A DNA stretch of 21,201 nucleotides from an uncultured Sutterella sp. (lineage in GTDB: Bacteria > Pseudomonadota > Gammaproteobacteria > Burkholderiales > Burkholderiaceae_F). The notes beneath the pieces are model-generated. The model did no database searches, had not been told where the DNA came from, and saw only the letters and a program-made list of their open reading frames with translations. Positions 15,645 through 21,201 of the stretch are shown piece by piece. Both the position numbers and the translations under genes were made by a program. The first letter of the stretch is position 1. The number at the start of each line of letters is the position of its first letter. The stretch spans positions 1 to 21,201 of the forward strand of contig CAAGKD010000074.1 of the NCBI GenBank assembly GCA_900770335.1, given 5' to 3'.

Positions 15645-16646
15645 ATGAGCATTCTCGTCACCGGCGCGGCCGGCTTCATCGGCTGCAACAACGTGCTCGC
15701 GCTCAACGAGCGCGGCATCACGGACATCATCGCCGTCGACAACCTTGAGAAGAGCGAAAAGTTCGTCAATCTGACGAAGTGCGCCGTCTCGGACTACTTC
15801 GACAAGCGCGACTTCATCGCTCGCGTCCGCGCGGGCACCGCCCCGAAGCCCGAGGCGATCTTCCATCAGGGCGCCTGCTCGGACACGATGGAGCTCGACG
15901 GCAAGTACATGATGGAGAACAACTACCGCTACACCCTCGAGCTCTACCGCTGGGCCCAGGAGCTGCGGATTCCGTTCATCTACGCCTCCTCGGCGGCCAC
16001 CTACGGCGCGCACACGGAGTTCGTCGAGGACGTGCGCTTCGAGGGACCGCTCAACGTCTACGGCTATTCGAAGTACCTCTTCGACCAGGTCCTGCGCCGC
16101 GAGATGGACTACCTGCGCGCCCCGGTGATCGGCATGCGCTACTTCAACGTCTACGGCCCGAACGAGCAGCACAAGGGCCGCATGGCCTCAGTCGCCTGGC
16201 ACCAGTACTTCCAGTACCGCCGCGAGCGCAAGGTCAGGCTCTTCGAGGGATGCCTCGGCTACGGCAACGGCGAGCAGAGCCGCGACTTCGTCTACGTCAA
16301 GGACGTCTGCGCCGTGCTCATGCACTTCCTTGACCACCCGGTCTCGGGGATCTTCAACTGCGGCACGGGCCGCGCCCAGCCCTTCAACGCGGTCTCGCTC
16401 TCCGTCGTCAACACCATCCGCGAGAGCGAGGGCCTGCCCGCGCTCACGCTCGAGGAGGCCGTCGCCAAGGGCGAGATCGAGTACATCCCCTTCCCCGAGG
16501 CGCTCAAGGGCAAGTACCAGGCCTACACCCAGGCCAACCTCGAGAAGCTCCGCGCCGCGGGCTGCGACGTCCGCTTCCGCTCCGTCGAGGAGGGCACCGC
16601 CGACTACATGCGCGTCCTGCTCAAGGAATGCCCGAACGTCGCCTGA
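15645..16646 (+). CDS. hldD: ADP-L-glycero-D-manno-heptose 6-epimerase
   Basis: Epimerises ADP-D,D-heptose to ADP-L,D-heptose, the donor used by WaaC; cytosolic SDR enzyme with bound NADP. The 333-residue protein (from ATG 15645) starts with the Rossmann motif GAAGFIG (7-13). It has FHQGACSDTMELDG (73-86), a catalytic Y139-x3-K143 (YGYSK), YFNVYGPNEQHKGRMAS with K177 at the second catalytic position known in E. coli HldD, and FVYVKDVC. All are characteristic of HldD rather than general epimerases. It is slightly longer than the 310-residue E. coli enzyme. It lies 43 bases after rfaE1 and 52 before gmhB. No strong Shine-Dalgarno sequence is visible (GGAAAT, 11-12 bases before ATG). A longer in-frame extension into rfaE1 is unlikely to be translated. 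Confidence 0.96.
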   Translation: MSILVTGAAGFIGCNNVLALNERGITDIIAVDNLEKSEKFVNLTKCAVSDYFDKRDFIARVRAGTAPKPEAIFHQGACSDTMELDGKYMMENNYRYTLELYRWAQELRIPFIYASSAATYGAHTEFVEDVRFEGPLNVYGYSKYLFDQVLRREMDYLRAPVIGMRYFNVYGPNEQHKGRMASVAWHQYFQYRRERKVRLFEGCLGYGNGEQSRDFVYVKDVCAVLMHFLDHPVSGIFNCGTGRAQPFNAVSLSVVNTIRESEGLPALTLEEAVAKGEIEYIPFPEALKGKYQAYTQANLEKLRAAGCDVRFRSVEEGTADYMRVLLKECPNVA

Positions 16647-16698
16647 CCACGAGGCCGCCCCGAACCCGACCGATCCATTCTGCAATGAGGAGACGCGC

Positions 16699-17271
16699 AT
16701 GCAGCGAGCCGCATTTCTCGACCGCGACGGCGTGATCAACGTCGATCACGACTACGTCCATGACAAGGAGCACTTCGAGTGGGTGCCCGGCGTGCGCGAG
16801 GCCGCCCGCCGCCTCCATGAGGCGGGGTTTCTGCTCGTCGTCGTCACGAACCAGTCCGGCATCGGCCGGGGGTTCTACACCGAGGCGGACTTCCTCGAGC
16901 TCACGGAATGGATGAAGGCGGAGTTCGCCGCCGCGGGCGCTCCCATCGCCGACGTGCGCTTCTGCCCGCACCACCCCGAGAAGGCCCAGGTCGCCTACCG
17001 CATGGAGTGCAATTGCAGAAAGCCTCGTCCGGGCATGATCCTGGACGCCGCAAAGGCGCTCGACATCGACCTCTCGCGCTCGATCCTCTTCGGCGACAAG
17101 CCGGGCGACTGCACCGCGGGGCGCCTTGCTGGCGTCCCCGAGCGCGTGCTCCTCGGAACGGACGGCGTGGTCCCGCCGGGCGTCTCTGAGGATGCGACGC
17201 GTTCCGCCGCAAGTCTGCTCGCCGCGGTCGAGTCCGACTGGATGGCCCCGATACTGAGGGGCGAGCGATGA
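16699..17271 (+). CDS. gmhB: D-glycero-beta-D-manno-heptose 1,7-bisphosphate 7-phosphatase
   Basis: Removes the C7 phosphate from heptose 1,7-bisphosphate, between the RfaE1 and RfaE2 steps. The 190-residue HAD-superfamily protein has the nucleophile motif FLDRDGVIN (D8 and D10), the second motif VTNQSGIGRGFY (49-60), a zinc site formed by C89, H91, C104 and C106 (CPHH and CNCRKP), and the acidic motif FGDKPGD (131-137). This zinc loop separates GmhB from histidinol-phosphate phosphatases lacking it. AGGAG stands 6 bases before the ATG, one of the better ribosome sites here. Its stop overlaps the rfaE2 start by four bases (ATGA), implying translational coupling. Confidence 0.95.
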   Translation: MQRAAFLDRDGVINVDHDYVHDKEHFEWVPGVREAARRLHEAGFLLVVVTNQSGIGRGFYTEADFLELTEWMKAEFAAAGAPIADVRFCPHHPEKAQVAYRMECNCRKPRPGMILDAAKALDIDLSRSILFGDKPGDCTAGRLAGVPERVLLGTDGVVPPGVSEDATRSAASLLAAVESDWMAPILRGER

Positions 17272-17762
17272 GCCTGCGCTGCCCCGCCCCCGCGTTCGAA
17301 GGGAAGATCTGCGCGATGGAGGACCTCGCCGCCCGCGCGGCGGCCCTTCCGCACCCGGTCGTCTTCACCAACGGCGTCTTCGACATCCTGCACCGCGGAC
17401 ACGTCACCTACCTCGCGCAGGCGCGCGCCCTCGGCGCGAGCCTCGTCGTCGCAGTCAACAGCGACGCGTCGGTGAGAATGCTCGGCAAGGGCGACGACCG
17501 CCCGATCAACGCGGAGGCGGACCGCGCGGCCGTGCTCGCCGCACTCGAGTCCGTGGACCTCGTCGTCGTCTTCCCCGAGAAGGTCCCCCTGAAGCCCCTC
17601 GAGCTCGCCCGTCCAGAGATCTACGTCAAGGGAGGAGACTACGAGCCCGAGGATCTGCCCGAGGCGAAGCTCGCCGCGCAGTGGGGCGGCCGGTGCGTAA
17701 CGATCACTTTCGAGCACCAGCGCTCGACGACGGCGCTGCTCAGGAAGGTCCGCGGCGCCTGA
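17268..17762 (+). CDS. rfaE2: D-glycero-beta-D-manno-heptose 1-phosphate adenylyltransferase (RfaE2/HldC)
   Basis: Transfers AMP from ATP to heptose 1-phosphate, giving ADP-D,D-heptose for HldD. The 164-residue cytidylyltransferase-fold protein has TNGVFDILHRGHVTYLAQAR (34-53), including the nucleotidyl-transfer motif H42-x-G-H45, followed by AVNSDASVRMLGKGDDRPIN, typical of the HldE C-terminal domain. YVKGGDYEPEDLPE near residue 124 is also characteristic. It is the stand-alone form of the domain fused to the kinase in E. coli. The ATG overlaps the gmhB stop by four bases, and GAGGGG lies a few bases upstream. An internal ATG at 17316 is a less likely start. Last gene of the operon, followed by a strong terminator. 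Confidence 0.95.
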   Translation: MSLRCPAPAFEGKICAMEDLAARAAALPHPVVFTNGVFDILHRGHVTYLAQARALGASLVVAVNSDASVRMLGKGDDRPINAEADRAAVLAALESVDLVVVFPEKVPLKPLELARPEIYVKGGDYEPEDLPEAKLAAQWGGRCVTITFEHQRSTTALLRKVRGA

Positions 17763-17790
17763 GCGCAGCTCCCTGACTCCTGAAGACGCG

Positions 17791-17828
17791 AAGAGCCCGG
17801 AGCGGACTGACGCCGCCGGGCTCTTTTT
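17791..17828 (+). terminator. Rho-independent terminator of the heptose operon
   Basis: A perfect 10-bp stem (17791-17800 with 17816-17825) encloses a 15-base loop, with T residues at 17824-17828 finishing the stem and forming a short U-tract. It starts 28 bases after the rfaE2 stop. The opposite strand lacks a downstream T-run, so it acts mainly on plus-strand transcripts. Confidence 0.88.
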
Positions 17829-17832
17829 CATC

Positions 17833-17854
17833 GGGGGCGCCGCAGGGCGCCCCC
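17833..17854 (-). terminator. GC hairpin downstream of galU (possible terminator)
   Basis: A perfect 9-bp GC-only stem (17833-17841 with 17846-17854) with a 4-base loop lies 20 bases past the galU stop. No T-run follows on the minus strand, so it is not a classic intrinsic terminator. It may end galU transcription in a Rho-assisted way or protect the 3' end. Confidence 0.45.
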
Positions 17855-17874
17855 GTCCGCTTCGCGGGCCGGAC

Positions 17875-18714
17875 TCAGCCGACGCGGAAGCCGCGCTTCT
17901 TCGCGAAGTGGAAGGTCGCGTCAAGGAACCCCTGCTTGCTGCCGCAGTCAAAGCGCGTGCCCTCGAAGCGGTGCGCGTAGGCCGGGGAGGAGTTGAGCAT
18001 CGCCGCGACGCCGTCCGTGAGCTGGATCTCGCCGCCCACGCCGGGGCGGACCTGTTCGAGGTGATCGAAGATCTCCGGCTCGAACACGTAGCGGCCGATC
18101 ACCGCGAGGCGCGAGGGCGCCACGCTCGGATCGGGCTTCTCGACGATGCCGCGCAGGCGCGAGGTGTTCCGCGTCGCGTCGTCGACGCTCACGATGCCGT
18201 ACTTCTTCGTCTCCTCGGGCGCGACGTCCTGGACGGCGAGCACGGAACCCCCGCCCTGCTCCGTGCGGGCGTTGATGAGCTGCAGGGTCGTCGAGACCTT
18301 GGCGTCCATGAGGTCGTCGGCGAGGATCACCGCGAAGGGTGAGTCCTCAACGACCGGACGGGCGCAGAGCACCGCGTGGCCGAGGCCGAGCGGCTCGGGC
18401 TGGCGGATGTAGATGCAGCGCACTCCGGGCGGAACGATGCTGCGGACGATCTCAAGAAGCTCCTTCTTGCCCTTGGCCTCAAGCTCGCGCTCGAGCTCTG
18501 GGTGCGTGTCGAAGTGGTCCTCAATCGCGCGCTTGTTGCGCCCCGTGACGAAGATCATCTCCGTGATGCCGGCGGCCGCGGCCTCCTCGAGCGCGTACTG
18601 GATGAGGGGCTTGTCGACGACGGGGAGCATCTCCTTGGGCATCGCCTTGGTGGCGGGCAGGAACCGGGTCCCGAGGCCATTGACAGGAAAAACAACTTTG
18701 CGAACGGGCTTCAT
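17875..18714 (-). CDS. galU: UTP-glucose-1-phosphate uridylyltransferase
   Basis: Makes UDP-glucose from UTP and glucose-1-phosphate for LPS core and other glycans. The 279-residue nucleotidyltransferase has the N-terminal signature GLGTRFLPATKAMPKEMLP (13-31), then DKPLIQYALEEA (34-45), QPEPLGLGHAV (105-115), the metal-binding region LADDLMD (131-137), and GVGGEIQLTDG near residue 245. The start ATG 18714 fits the family N-terminus; an upstream in-frame ATG at 18768 would add 18 residues of no family character. No Shine-Dalgarno sequence is adjacent (GAAGAG is about 10-11 bases upstream). Residue 12 is Asn (AAT codon), where the signature usually has Ala before GLGTR. It is single-gene, convergent with the heptose operon and divergent from apaH. 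Its substrate can come from the mutase at 9220-10602. Confidence 0.95.
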   Translation of the reverse strand: MKPVRKVVFPVNGLGTRFLPATKAMPKEMLPVVDKPLIQYALEEAAAAGITEMIFVTGRNKRAIEDHFDTHPELERELEAKGKKELLEIVRSIVPPGVRCIYIRQPEPLGLGHAVLCARPVVEDSPFAVILADDLMDAKVSTTLQLINARTEQGGGSVLAVQDVAPEETKKYGIVSVDDATRNTSRLRGIVEKPDPSVAPSRLAVIGRYVFEPEIFDHLEQVRPGVGGEIQLTDGVAAMLNSSPAYAHRFEGTRFDCGSKQGFLDATFHFAKKRGFRVG

Positions 18715-18860
18715 GGAGGAAACACTCTTCTCGGCTGAAAAATCTGATGCGCGGGACGGGCGCCGCACACGTCGCTTGTAGAATGCGGCGCGCCGACCCG
18801 GCGCCTGAGCTTACCGCGCCTGCGCCGGGGGCGGCAAGATCGAAGGAGGTCTGGAACTCT
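18715..18860. promoter_or_regulatory. Divergent galU/apaH intergenic region with a possible apaH promoter
   Basis: The 146-base gap holds TAGAAT at 18779-18784 on the plus strand, one mismatch from the -10 consensus, but no good -35 box 16-18 bases upstream. A strong Shine-Dalgarno sequence (AAGGAGGT, ending 10 bases before the apaH ATG) is clear. On the minus strand I could not place a galU promoter with confidence. Confidence 0.35.
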
Positions 18861-19712
18861 ATGTCACGCGAACTCTTCGCCATCGGCGACCTGCAGGGAT
18901 GCCTCGAGAGCCTTGAGGGGCTGCTCGAGCAGATTCCCGCCGACGCGGAGCTTCTCTTTCTCGGCGACCTCGTCAACCGCGGGCCGCAGTCCCTCGAGAC
19001 GCTCCGGTTCGTGATGCGCCTCGGCGACCGGGCCGAGGCGATCCTCGGCAACCATGACCTGCACCTGCTCGCCGTCGCCGCGGGAGCGGGCAAGGTCCAC
19101 CGCAAGGACACCATCGGGGAGATCCTCGAGGCGCCTGACTGCGACGAGCTCATCGACTGGCTGCGCCGCCGCCCCCTCATGGTCGAGCGCTCGGGATTCG
19201 TCTTCGCGCACGCCGGCGTCCATCCCCTCTGGGACCTCGACACGGCCCGGCGGCTCGCGCGCGGCGCCGAGGCGCGGCTCGCCTCGCCCGGCTGGAAGGC
19301 GGCGCTCGCGACCATGTACGGCGCCACGCAGTGGCGCGAGAGCCTCTCCGGGGACGACCTGCTGCGCGCGACCTTCAACGGCTTCACGCGGATGCGCTTC
19401 GTCGACCGCGTGACGGGCGAGCTCGACTTCGACCAGAAGGAGGGCGTCGGCACGGCCCCGGACAACCTCGTTCCGTGGTTCCGCTATGAGCGCCGCAGGC
19501 TCGCGGGCACGCCGATCTGCTTCGGCCACTGGTCCATGCTCGGCCTCATCAACCGCCCCGACCTCGTCGCGATCGACACGGGCTGCCTCTGGGGGGGCGA
19601 GCTCACCGCGGTGCGGGTGAGCGAAAGGCTCTCCGAACGGCGCTTTCTCACCGAAAAGTGCCCCTGCTGGGCCGACCCCCTCGCCTTCTCGGACAAGCGC
19701 AAAAAACGCTGA
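18861..19712 (+). CDS. apaH: Bis(5'-nucleosyl)-tetraphosphatase, symmetrical
   Basis: ApaH hydrolyses Ap4A to two ADP and also decaps NpnN-capped RNA in E. coli; cytosolic calcineurin-like metallophosphatase. The 283-residue protein has the four metal-site motifs GDLQG (9-13), GDLVNRG (35-41), GNHD (63-66) and HAGVHP (117-122), plus NGFTRMRF, FGHWS and DTGCLWGG typical of ApaH. Gln in motif I instead of the textbook GDxHG is common in ApaH of pseudomonads and related bacteria, so it is not a defect. The start at 18861 follows a near-perfect AAGGAGGT at 10 bases. It stands alone here, without the folA, ksgA or apaG neighbours seen in enterics. Confidence 0.95.
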   Translation: MSRELFAIGDLQGCLESLEGLLEQIPADAELLFLGDLVNRGPQSLETLRFVMRLGDRAEAILGNHDLHLLAVAAGAGKVHRKDTIGEILEAPDCDELIDWLRRRPLMVERSGFVFAHAGVHPLWDLDTARRLARGAEARLASPGWKAALATMYGATQWRESLSGDDLLRATFNGFTRMRFVDRVTGELDFDQKEGVGTAPDNLVPWFRYERRRLAGTPICFGHWSMLGLINRPDLVAIDTGCLWGGELTAVRVSERLSERRFLTEKCPCWADPLAFSDKRKKR

Positions 19713-19914
19713 CGCCGGATCACAGGCGCTTCTTCCTGTCAACTTGGGGTTTGCCTGCTCAGCTCACGGCCACCTCCCGGGGGATGTACTCCTTTTGGAG
19801 AATGCCTCCTACCATTGGCGACTGACGCGAGCGGCGAGATCCTCCCGAAGGAGGCCCCGCCCGCGGCTGCGAAGGCCTTCGGCAGCACCCCACCCAACCG
19901 ACCAAGAGAATCCC
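19713..19914 (+). promoter_or_regulatory. apaH / TIM-barrel gene intergenic region with small dyads
   Basis: This 202-base gap has no convincing gene. It contains a CTCC-TTTT-GGAG hairpin near 19789-19800, a CCTCC-CGAA-GGAGG hairpin at 19841-19854 and a perfect 12-base palindrome at 19870-19881. I found no -35/-10 pair close to consensus and no classic terminator for apaH. Control of the next gene probably lies here, but no specific site can be named. Confidence 0.3.
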
Positions 19915-20856
19915 ATGAACGCCAACCGTCGTCTTCTCTTCAAGTCCGCAGCCGCCGCCGGCGCCGCCGCCATGATCGGCTCGGCCTCCGCCAAGGTGCA
20001 GCCCGTCTCCCTCAAGGACCGCAAGTTCGAGCCGATCAAGCTTCCCCGCCCGATCAGCCTCGCCGCGCTCACCGTGCTTGACGTCTCTCCGGCCAACCAG
20101 GTCCTGTGCGCCGCCGGCGCGGGCTACAGCCACGTCGGCATCCGCCTCGTCCCGGCCACCCCGACTGAGACGCAGTGGAGCATGATCGGCGACACCCCGA
20201 TGATCCGCGAGGTCGAGGCCAACCTGAAGGCCACCGGCGTCAAGGTTCTCGACATCGAGATCCTGCGCGTCAAGCCCGACACCCGCGCAGTCAACTGGAA
20301 GCCCTTCTTCGAGACGGGCGCGCGCCTCGGTGCCCAGCATGTCCTCTGCGCGGGCAACGACCCCGACCTCAACCGCTTCGCCGACAACTTCGCCGAGCTC
20401 TGCGAGATCGCCCATCCCTACGGCCTCAACCTGAGCGTCGAGCCGATGCCCTGGTGCAACGTCTCGACCGTCAAGCAGGCGGGCGACATCCTCGGCAAGC
20501 TCAACCGCCCGAACGCCGGCGTGCTCGTCGACCCGATCCACTTCTACCGCGCCAGGAACGACTACGCCGACATCGACGCGCTTCCGCGCGAGATGCTCAA
20601 GTACTGCCAGATGTGCGACCTCACGGCCGCCACGCCCAAGGACATGGACGGCATCCTCTACCAGGCCCGCAACTACCGCCTCTCCCCGGGCACCGGCGCC
20701 GCGGACCTGCCCAAGCTCCTCGGCCACCTCAAGGGGCTGCCGATCTCGATCGAGGCGTGCAACGCCGACCTCGCCCTCACGATGTCGCCGCTTGACCGCG
20801 CCCGCATGTACCTCGAGGACATGGTCGCCGTTCTCAACAAGGCCGGCGAATACTGA
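19915..20856 (+). CDS. Tat-exported sugar phosphate isomerase/epimerase-like TIM-barrel protein
   Basis: A 313-residue protein of the xylose isomerase-like / AP-endonuclease-2 TIM-barrel superfamily; the substrate is unknown. The N-terminus NRRLLFKSAAAAGAAAMIG is a twin-arginine signal (R5-R6-x-L-L-F-K) with an alanine-rich h-region and a probable cleavage after ASA at residue 26, so the mature protein should be periplasmic. Likely metal ligands at strand ends are E176 (LSVEPMPW), D206 and H209 (VDPIHF) and E280 (ISIEACNAD), the spacing expected for this fold. Seven cysteines lie in the mature part, including C231 and C234. The start at 19915 is the only one that places the Tat motif at the N-terminus; only AAGAGA precedes it. 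It has no obvious operon partner in the window. Fold assignment is good; reaction not inferable. Confidence 0.82.
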   Translation: MNANRRLLFKSAAAAGAAAMIGSASAKVQPVSLKDRKFEPIKLPRPISLAALTVLDVSPANQVLCAAGAGYSHVGIRLVPATPTETQWSMIGDTPMIREVEANLKATGVKVLDIEILRVKPDTRAVNWKPFFETGARLGAQHVLCAGNDPDLNRFADNFAELCEIAHPYGLNLSVEPMPWCNVSTVKQAGDILGKLNRPNAGVLVDPIHFYRARNDYADIDALPREMLKYCQMCDLTAATPKDMDGILYQARNYRLSPGTGAADLPKLLGHLKGLPISIEACNADLALTMSPLDRARMYLEDMVAVLNKAGEY

Positions 20857-20871
20857 GGGCTACCTCTTCCG

Positions 20872-20906
20872 GATACGGCCACCGGCCACCTCCCCCGGGC
20901 CGTATC
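20872..20906 (+). repeat. Inverted repeat just downstream of the TIM-barrel gene
   Basis: Arms GATACGGCC and GGCCGTATC (9 perfect pairs, 20872-20880 and 20898-20906) flank a 17-base loop, 16 bases after the stop codon. No T-run follows on either strand, so it is more likely an mRNA 3'-end stabiliser or protein site than an intrinsic terminator. Confidence 0.6.
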
Positions 20907-21076
20907 GGACCGAAGGCGCCGCAAATAACATAAGAACTGGAGCGGGGATCCGGACAGTTCCTCCCGCCGGGGCGGCTCCCCCGGCGCAGGCCTCGGAGCT
21001 TCGTCCTTTTGCTCTCCAATTCCAGGCCGCGGAGTTTTCTCTCCTTTCTCTTCGCGGCGCTTCTTTGAGTCCTAGC

Positions 21077-21113
21077 GGCTCCGCACGCAGACCTGCGCGC
21101 GGAGCCTTTTTTT
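21077..21113 (+). terminator. Strong Rho-independent terminator
   Basis: An 8-bp stem (21077-21084 with 21099-21106) contains an inner 4-bp stem (CGCA/TGCG) and is followed by seven T residues (21107-21113). It acts on the plus strand. The minus strand has no T-run after the hairpin. Confidence 0.9.
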
Positions 21114-21122
21114 CGTCCCGCT

Positions 21123-21136
21123 CCCCCCCCCCCCCC
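21123..21136. repeat. Homopolymer tract of 14 C
   Basis: Fourteen consecutive C residues lie 9 bases after the terminator T-run. It is the longest homopolymer I saw in the window. Such tracts slip during replication and are also prone to sequencing-length error. Confidence 0.9.
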
Positions 21137-21162
21137 GGAGCTTCAGCCGGACACCTTCGGGC

Positions 21163-21201
21163 TCAGCCGCGGCGCGTCTCATGCACGCCCGCGGCGCGCA
21201 G
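21163..21201 (-). CDS. Possible C-terminal end of a minus-strand gene beyond the window
   Basis: One minus-strand frame reads LRAAGVHETRRG and then a TGA at 21165-21163. A gene converging on the terminator region would fit this layout. Thirteen codons are far too few to identify a product, and chance open reading is likely at this GC content. Confidence 0.2.
   Translation of the reverse strand: MRAAGVHETRRG

Larger units (their letters stand above)
20857..21162. other. Non-coding right-end region with hairpins and a C14 tract
   Basis: More than 300 bases without a recognised gene. It contains a 9-bp hairpin at 20872-20906 with no T-run, an AT-rich patch (about 20921-20938), an 8-bp GC hairpin at 20965-20986, a pyrimidine-rich stretch (about 21000-21072), a strong terminator at 21077-21113 and a run of 14 C at 21123-21136. 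The terminator lies 220 bases past the TIM-barrel stop. It could end that mRNA after a long 3' UTR, or a separate small RNA starting near the AT-rich patch. Confidence 0.5.

Noticed and set aside
18885..18899. ApaH motif I with Gln instead of His (GDLQG) as a possible loss of function
   Set aside because: From memory, ApaH proteins of pseudomonads and related bacteria commonly carry GDLQG; all other metal motifs are intact.
20872..20906. The 9-bp inverted repeat as a transcription terminator
   Set aside because: No T-run follows on either strand; it was recorded as a repeat only.
1..21201. Mobile elements, CRISPR arrays, phage genes or a novel defence system
   Set aside because: No transposase, integrase, terminal inverted repeats with target duplications, regularly spaced repeats or unrecognised multi-gene module was seen; the gene content is ordinary chromosomal.

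Overview
The window is a GC-rich stretch (well over 60% GC by eye) of a Gram-negative proteobacterial chromosome. Gene families and order point to the Burkholderiales. A Tat-exported sugar isomerase-like protein and the high GC content would suit the Sutterellaceae, but that family assignment is an inference. Nearly every gene is a recognisable housekeeping or cell-envelope gene. I saw no insertion sequence, integrase, prophage, CRISPR array or toxin module.

Layout. From about 14.4 kb down to position 1, everything is on the minus strand: two tandem MsbA-type ABC exporters (12581-14377, 10793-12568); then a phosphomannomutase/phosphoglucomutase, pgi, waaC, waaA and thiD, packed almost without gaps (4616-10602); a tRNA with anticodon CAU that has its own promoter and terminator (4472-4548); and the conserved string miaB, phoH (ybeZ), ybeY, corC (ybeX) and the start of lnt, which runs off the left edge. 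Divergent from the exporters, on the plus strand, is an ADP-heptose operon: rfaE1, hldD, gmhB, rfaE2 (14666-17762). It converges on galU (minus, 17875-18714) across two hairpins. apaH (18861-19712) and a Tat-secreted TIM-barrel isomerase-like gene (19915-20856) follow on the plus strand. The last 345 bases hold no complete gene, but contain three hairpins, one of them a strong terminator, and a run of 14 C.

How the genes work together. Most of the window feeds lipopolysaccharide assembly. The four plus-strand genes supply nearly all of the ADP-heptose pathway; gmhA is absent. WaaA adds Kdo to lipid A, WaaC adds the first heptose, and the MsbA-type exporters flip lipid A-core across the inner membrane. 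Pgi, the hexose-phosphate mutase and GalU connect sugar phosphates to nucleotide-sugar supply. The left block is the translation/RNA-quality cluster (miaB, ybeZ, ybeY, ybeX) that commonly precedes lnt. Four-base ATGA overlaps join several gene pairs and suggest translational coupling.

The most interesting unexplained sequence is non-coding: the 190-base leader upstream of the mutase (overlapping, mutually exclusive inverted repeats plus a 13-bp hairpin), the hairpin-rich right end with its C14 tract, and a dyad over a possible -10 box upstream of corC. At protein level, the points to check are the exporter duplication, an atypical catalytic loop in Pgi, and the predicted export of an isomerase-like TIM barrel.
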